From assembly GCA_002362595.1 (NCBI GenBank), contig DEUO01000105.1, forward strand, positions 1-8,594: 8,594 nt of DNA, given 5' to 3'. Position 1 is the first letter of the stretch. The number at the start of each line of letters is the position of its first letter. Under the pieces are notes generated by a model, which saw only the letters and a program-made list of their open reading frames with translations, was not told the DNA's origin and made no database searches. This document shows, in pieces, positions 6,900 through 8,594 of this stretch. The stretch comes from Caryophanales bacterium UBA3260. Lineage in GTDB: Bacteria > Bacillota_I > Bacilli_A > RF39 > UBA660. A program made the position numbers and the translations under genes.

Positions 6900-7250
6900 T
6901 TATTTCTTGAACATTACAAATGAACCATCTCCTTTCATTAGGTATCCTTTTTTTAATCGTTCATTCTCGATTCTTAATTTCATATTTTCATATTGAAGTT
7001 TTTCCATTTCAGATAAATCCTTTTTATTTGAATATTTACATAATGGATTACCTGGTTTCTTTTTATTTTCCAATGAACTTTCACCATATTGATTATATTT
7101 AATAATCCAATTTCTCAACATACCACCTGAAATGTCGTATTCTCTAGCAACTTCTTGTGAAGATTTTCCTTCAAGTAATACTTTATTAATTATTTTTAGT
7201 TTATCTTTTTTTGACCAATATCTATTTGGTTCTTTTCTAATTCGTGACAT
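6900..7250 (-). CDS. IS3-family OrfA, DNA-binding protein (116 aa)
   Basis: OrfA supplies end recognition and, on its own, usually regulates transposition. Residues about 10-58 form a helix-turn-helix domain (SQEVAREYDISGGMLRNW). Residues about 79-101 form a leucine zipper with L85, L92 and L99 in heptad register, used for multimerisation with OrfAB. Codons 100-101 are AAA AAA inside the A7 frameshift site, after which the zero frame continues for 15 more residues to a TAA stop. The start at 7250 has GGAGG six bases upstream; a closer ATG in another frame would be too near. It is transcribed from an extended -10 promoter just upstream. Confidence 0.94.
   Translation of the reverse strand: MSRIRKEPNRYWSKKDKLKIINKVLLEGKSSQEVAREYDISGGMLRNWIIKYNQYGESSLENKKKPGNPLCKYSNKKDLSEMEKLQYENMKLRIENERLKKGYLMKGDGSFVMFKK
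6948..6954 (-). other. -1 programmed ribosomal frameshift site (A AAA AAA)
   Basis: In the OrfA frame the codons read TTA AAA AAA GGA, giving the slippery heptamer A-AAA-AAA. A -1 slip continues as AGG ATA CCT into the OrfB frame. An AAAGGAGA sequence 13-20 bases downstream may serve OrfB initiation. Frame arithmetic and the conserved sequence after the slip support it. Confidence 0.88.
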
Positions 7251-7267
7251 ATCATACCTCCAATTTA

Positions 7268-7276
7268 ATTATAACA
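7268..7276 (-). promoter_or_regulatory. Extended -10 promoter of orfA
   Basis: TG-T-TATAAT on the minus strand (TATAAT at 7273-7268, TG at 7276-7275) gives an extended -10 box about 18 bases before the orfA start, with no clear -35. It lies immediately after the T-run of the internal terminator. Confidence 0.65.
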
Positions 7277-7309
7277 AAAAAATGTAGACTGTTTTTTTGT
7301 GTCTACATT
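7276..7309 (-). terminator. Anti-read-through terminator inside the insertion sequence's 5' end
   Basis: On the minus strand AATGTAGAC, an 11-base A-rich loop and GTCTACATT form a perfect 9-bp stem followed directly by T residues (T7 including the stem end). It points into the transposase genes and lies upstream of their promoter, so it would stop transcripts entering from the prepilin peptidase gene. Confidence 0.65.
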
Positions 7310-7324
7310 TATCTTACAACTTCA
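7300..7324 (-). repeat. Terminal inverted repeat at the orfA end (IRL)
   Basis: On the minus strand this end begins TGAAGTTGTAAGAT and closes on GTAGACA. It holds TAAGAT (7316-7311), a plausible -10 box facing into the transposase genes. The match with the other end is strongest at the outer 10 and inner 7 bases, the usual two-part layout of end recognition. Confidence 0.8.
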
Positions 7325-7335
7325 ACGATAGAGTT
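7324..7335. repeat. Target duplication, right copy
   Basis: AACGATAGAGTT repeats the left flank of the element exactly. It comprises the hairpin loop plus a few bases of each stem arm. Confidence 0.8.
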
Positions 7336-7344
7336 AATGCTTTT
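7326..7344. terminator. Right half of the split bidirectional terminator
   Basis: The loop copy CGATAGAG (7326-7333) is followed by the arm TTAATGCTTTT (7334-7344), which overlaps the stop codon of the prepilin peptidase gene. It pairs with the arm at 5954-5965, so the peptidase gene has lost its own compact terminator and must rely on signals inside the insertion sequence. Confidence 0.8.
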
Positions 7345-8113
7345 AAAATATGGTTGAGATAAATTCATTTATGTAAGGCATGAAAATGAATGTTAGGTAT
7401 AAACCTGTTATTAGAAATGGGCCAAAAGCAATGGCATGTTCTTTTTTTGATAGTGAGAGATAGATAGCATATGGGAAAGCTAAGAAGGAACCTATTGTTA
7501 AGGATATAATGCTTAATTTGACACCTAAAGTAAAACCAAAGACCATAGCTAGTTTTATGTCTCCTCCACCTATTGTTTCTTCTTTAAATAATTTGTTGCC
7601 GATAAAACGAATTAACATCATAAATAAAAATAAGATGAAACCACTTATAAATGATATTATCAGAGTTTCAAAACTAAAGAAAATGTTTTTTAATGATAAT
7701 ATTAGAATACTAGATATTATTAATGGTTTATCTAAAATAACATAGTATTTAAAATCACTTACAAATATTATTATAGATAGCATTGTTAAGATTATCATTA
7801 TACACATCTCATAACTAAATCCATATATCATATATGAGAAGGAAAATAGAAGTCCTGATATTAGTTCTAATGCAGAATATGATAAAGGAATATTGGAATG
7901 GCAATACGGGCACTCTCCTCTGTTTATAAAGAATGATATAAAAGGAATTAGTTCATACCATTTCCAAGGATTATTGCAATTACTACAACAGTTTGTGTGA
8001 ATTACTGTTCCTTTTTTTCTTAGGGGATCTTTAAGTCCATTTATTACACATAATAAGCCAAAGAAGATACCAGTGATAAATAATAATGAAATAATATATA
8101 TTTGGATAAGCAT
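7343..8113 (-). CDS. Prepilin peptidase / N-methyltransferase (A24 family, PilD/ComC-like)
   Basis: This polytopic membrane aspartic protease cleaves the leader of type IV prepilin-like proteins and methylates the new N-terminus. The N-terminal cytoplasmic domain carries the zinc-type tetracysteine: C42 or C43 and C46, then C68 and C71 (CPYC), around the family pattern WKWYELIPFISFF. The catalytic aspartates are D120 (FVSDFKYYVILD) and D185 in GGGDIKL, and the closing IAFGPFL motif (228-234) is present. About eight membrane helices are visible in 256 residues, a normal length. One oddity is that the usual GSFLNVVIYR stretch near the N-terminus reads GLLCVINGLKD. Start 8113 has AAGGTGA five bases upstream. 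It is the natural partner of the ATPase at 4271-5947, and their 3' ends faced each other across one terminator before the insertion sequence arrived. Confidence 0.93.
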   Translation of the reverse strand: MLIQIYIISLLFITGIFFGLLCVINGLKDPLRKKGTVIHTNCCSNCNNPWKWYELIPFISFFINRGECPYCHSNIPLSYSALELISGLLFSFSYMIYGFSYEMCIMIILTMLSIIIFVSDFKYYVILDKPLIISSILILSLKNIFFSFETLIISFISGFILFLFMMLIRFIGNKLFKEETIGGGDIKLAMVFGFTLGVKLSIISLTIGSFLAFPYAIYLSLSKKEHAIAFGPFLITGLYLTFIFMPYINEFISTIF

Positions 8114-8136
8114 TTATTCACCTTCTTATTTTTTAT

Positions 8137-8145
8137 AGTATATCA
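8137..8145 (-). promoter_or_regulatory. Putative extended -10 promoter of the prepilin peptidase gene
   Basis: TG-A-TATACT on the minus strand lies about 24 bases before the ATG, without a good -35 box. It overlaps the region where the -35 of the divergent small gene would be, so the two promoters may compete. Confidence 0.5.
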
Positions 8146-8164
8146 TAAAATAGTAAATTATTCA

Positions 8165-8170
8165 TATAAT
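8165..8170 (+). promoter_or_regulatory. Putative -10 box of the small VrrA/YqfQ-like gene
   Basis: TATAAT lies 15 bases before the start codon at 8186, leaving a leader of only about 8-10 bases, and no -35 consensus is visible 16-18 bases upstream. Given the AT-richness the call is tentative. Confidence 0.35.
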
Positions 8171-8185
8171 ATAGTGGTGGTATTT

Positions 8186-8440
8186 ATGAATAATGGATTA
8201 TCAATGTTAAATGTTCTTAATGGACTTTCACGTACTTTAAGTGTTGCTAGGCAGATAATACCTTTATATAAACAAATTAAGCCGATTGTTGCTAATTCTG
8301 GGAAGTTATTAGATAATTTTAAGTCTATAGGGATGAAAAATAGTAATAATAAAAGTGTTAGTAATAGTAATGTAAATAATATATTTAATGAAGATAAAAA
8401 TCAAAGATATAATGTATCTTACCCTACTTTTTTTCAATAA
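8186..8440 (+). CDS. Small VrrA/YqfQ-like protein (84 aa)
   Basis: The segment LSVARQIIPLYKQIKPIVANSGKL and what follows resemble the VrrA/YqfQ family of Firmicutes, in which a helical region with spaced prolines (xxPxxxxxxPxVxN) is followed by a variable low-complexity tail. Here the tail is Asn/Ser/Lys-rich (about residues 48-75) and ends in YPTFFQ. There is no signal peptide or clear membrane helix. The reading frame is open upstream to 8102, but the start at 8186 is preferred: GGTGG lies 5 bases before it and the upstream part would overlap the start of the divergent peptidase gene. Family assignment is from memory of the pattern and moderate; function in this family is not well defined. 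Confidence 0.65.
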   Translation: MNNGLSMLNVLNGLSRTLSVARQIIPLYKQIKPIVANSGKLLDNFKSIGMKNSNNKSVSNSNVNNIFNEDKNQRYNVSYPTFFQ

Positions 8441-8477
8441 AAAAGCTATGTCTTAAATATTAGAAATAGCTTTTTTT
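8439..8477. terminator. Bidirectional terminator between convergent genes
   Basis: AAAAAAGCTAT (8439-8449) and ATAGCTTTTTT (8466-8476) form an 11-bp stem with a 16-base loop, A-tract on one side and T7 on the other, so it works on both strands. It spans the stop of the small plus-strand gene and the last codons and stop of the minus-strand gene. Confidence 0.75.
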
Positions 8478-8594
8478 AGATGTTTTATTGCTTTGTAATA
8501 TTCTATTTTTTCATGTAATTTAGATAATGGTATCTTTTTAGAAATTGTTTTTAGATGGTTCAATAGATATTTATTGTAATCTTGATTATTAAGA
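8453..8594 (-). CDS. 3' end of an unidentified gene running in from the right edge
   Basis: A minus-strand frame is open from the window edge to TAA at 8455-8453, giving the last 46 residues of a protein. The fragment is Lys/Leu/Ile-rich and looks like two helices (KYLLNHLKTISKKIPLSKL, then EKIEYYKAIKHLKKAISNI). I do not recognise it. Support for its being real is the shared bidirectional terminator at its end and the lack of any other gene here; the short length makes chance possible. Confidence 0.55.
   Translation of the reverse strand, partial: LNNQDYNKYLLNHLKTISKKIPLSKLHEKIEYYKAIKHLKKAISNI

Larger units (their letters stand above)
5974..7324 (-). mobile_element. Intact IS3-family (IS150-like) insertion sequence, about 1351 bp
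   Basis: The element is bounded by 25-bp imperfect inverted repeats (5974-5998 and 7300-7324; 19 of 25 match) with the 5'-TG...CA-3' ends of the IS3 family. It contains orfA and orfB in -1 relation with an A7 slippery site, and an intact DD(35)E catalytic core, so it should be competent to transpose. Transposase genes read on the minus strand, so the window's right end is the element's left end. Directly flanking it is a repeat AACGATAGAGTT (5963-5974 and 7324-7335), the loop of a terminator hairpin. The exact ends are ambiguous by two bases either way because TTGAA/TTCAA overlaps the repeated target. Nothing indicates decay. Confidence 0.93.

Noticed and set aside
7509..7745. Plus-strand open frames over the prepilin peptidase (7509-7745) and orfA (6920-7102)
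   Set aside because: They are antisense shadows of genes with clear family motifs.
1..8594. UGA read as tryptophan (Mollicutes code)
   Set aside because: No gene ends in TGA, but tryptophan codons I checked are TGG and the frames are full length without TGA inside, so the standard code explains everything.
1..8594. tRNA, rRNA, riboswitch, CRISPR array or toxin-antitoxin pair
   Set aside because: I saw no conserved RNA core, no spaced direct-repeat array and no gene pair of the right kind.

Overview
This AT-rich window (roughly 30% G+C or less by eye) carries Gram-positive-style Shine-Dalgarno sites (AGGAGG, AAGGAG), sigma-A-type promoters and tightly spaced genes. It suggests a low-GC Firmicutes/Bacilli-type genome, perhaps one of the small-genome uncultured gut lineages. 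Every stop codon seen is TAA or TAG. Tryptophan is encoded by TGG in the genes I checked and all reading frames are open under the standard code, so UGA reassignment is not indicated. I cannot name the species.

Layout. Positions 50-3437 (minus strand) hold a two-gene ABC transporter operon: a MacB/BceA-type ATPase followed one base later by a 904-residue permease with two FtsX domains. Its promoter has a good -10 box, a poor -35 box, and 11-bp-spaced GTTACA direct repeats that look like a response-regulator site. Positions 3534-4118 (minus) encode a 194-residue soluble protein I do not recognise, driven by a perfect consensus promoter and closed by its own terminator. Divergent from it, at 4271-5947 (plus), is a GspE/PilB/ComGA-type ATPase with altered signature motifs and a very acidic C-terminal tail of about 165 residues. 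A prepilin peptidase gene (7343-8113, minus) converges on it, so this is part of a type IV pilus, competence or type II secretion-like machine; pilins and the inner-membrane platform protein are not in the window. Divergent from the peptidase is a small gene (8186-8440, plus) resembling VrrA/YqfQ. It converges on the 3' end of an unidentified gene that enters from the right edge (8453-8594, minus).

An intact IS3-family (IS150-like) element, about 1351 bp at 5974-7324, lies between the ATPase and peptidase genes. It has 25-bp imperfect terminal inverted repeats, orfA and orfB joined by a -1 frameshift signal (A7), and a complete DD(35)E triad. The most striking observation is its site. Removing it restores a 12-bp stem with a 6-nt loop, the bidirectional terminator shared by the two convergent pilus genes, and the loop is duplicated on both sides. 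The element therefore entered the loop of a transcription terminator, with an apparent duplication of 8-12 bp that is long for IS3 elements. It also carries a terminator in front of its own promoter, and its two ends would make a TTGACA-N17-TAAGAT promoter if joined as a circle with a 3-bp spacer.

There are no RNA genes, CRISPR arrays or prophage modules that I can support, and no intergenic stretch longer than 300 bases without a gene.
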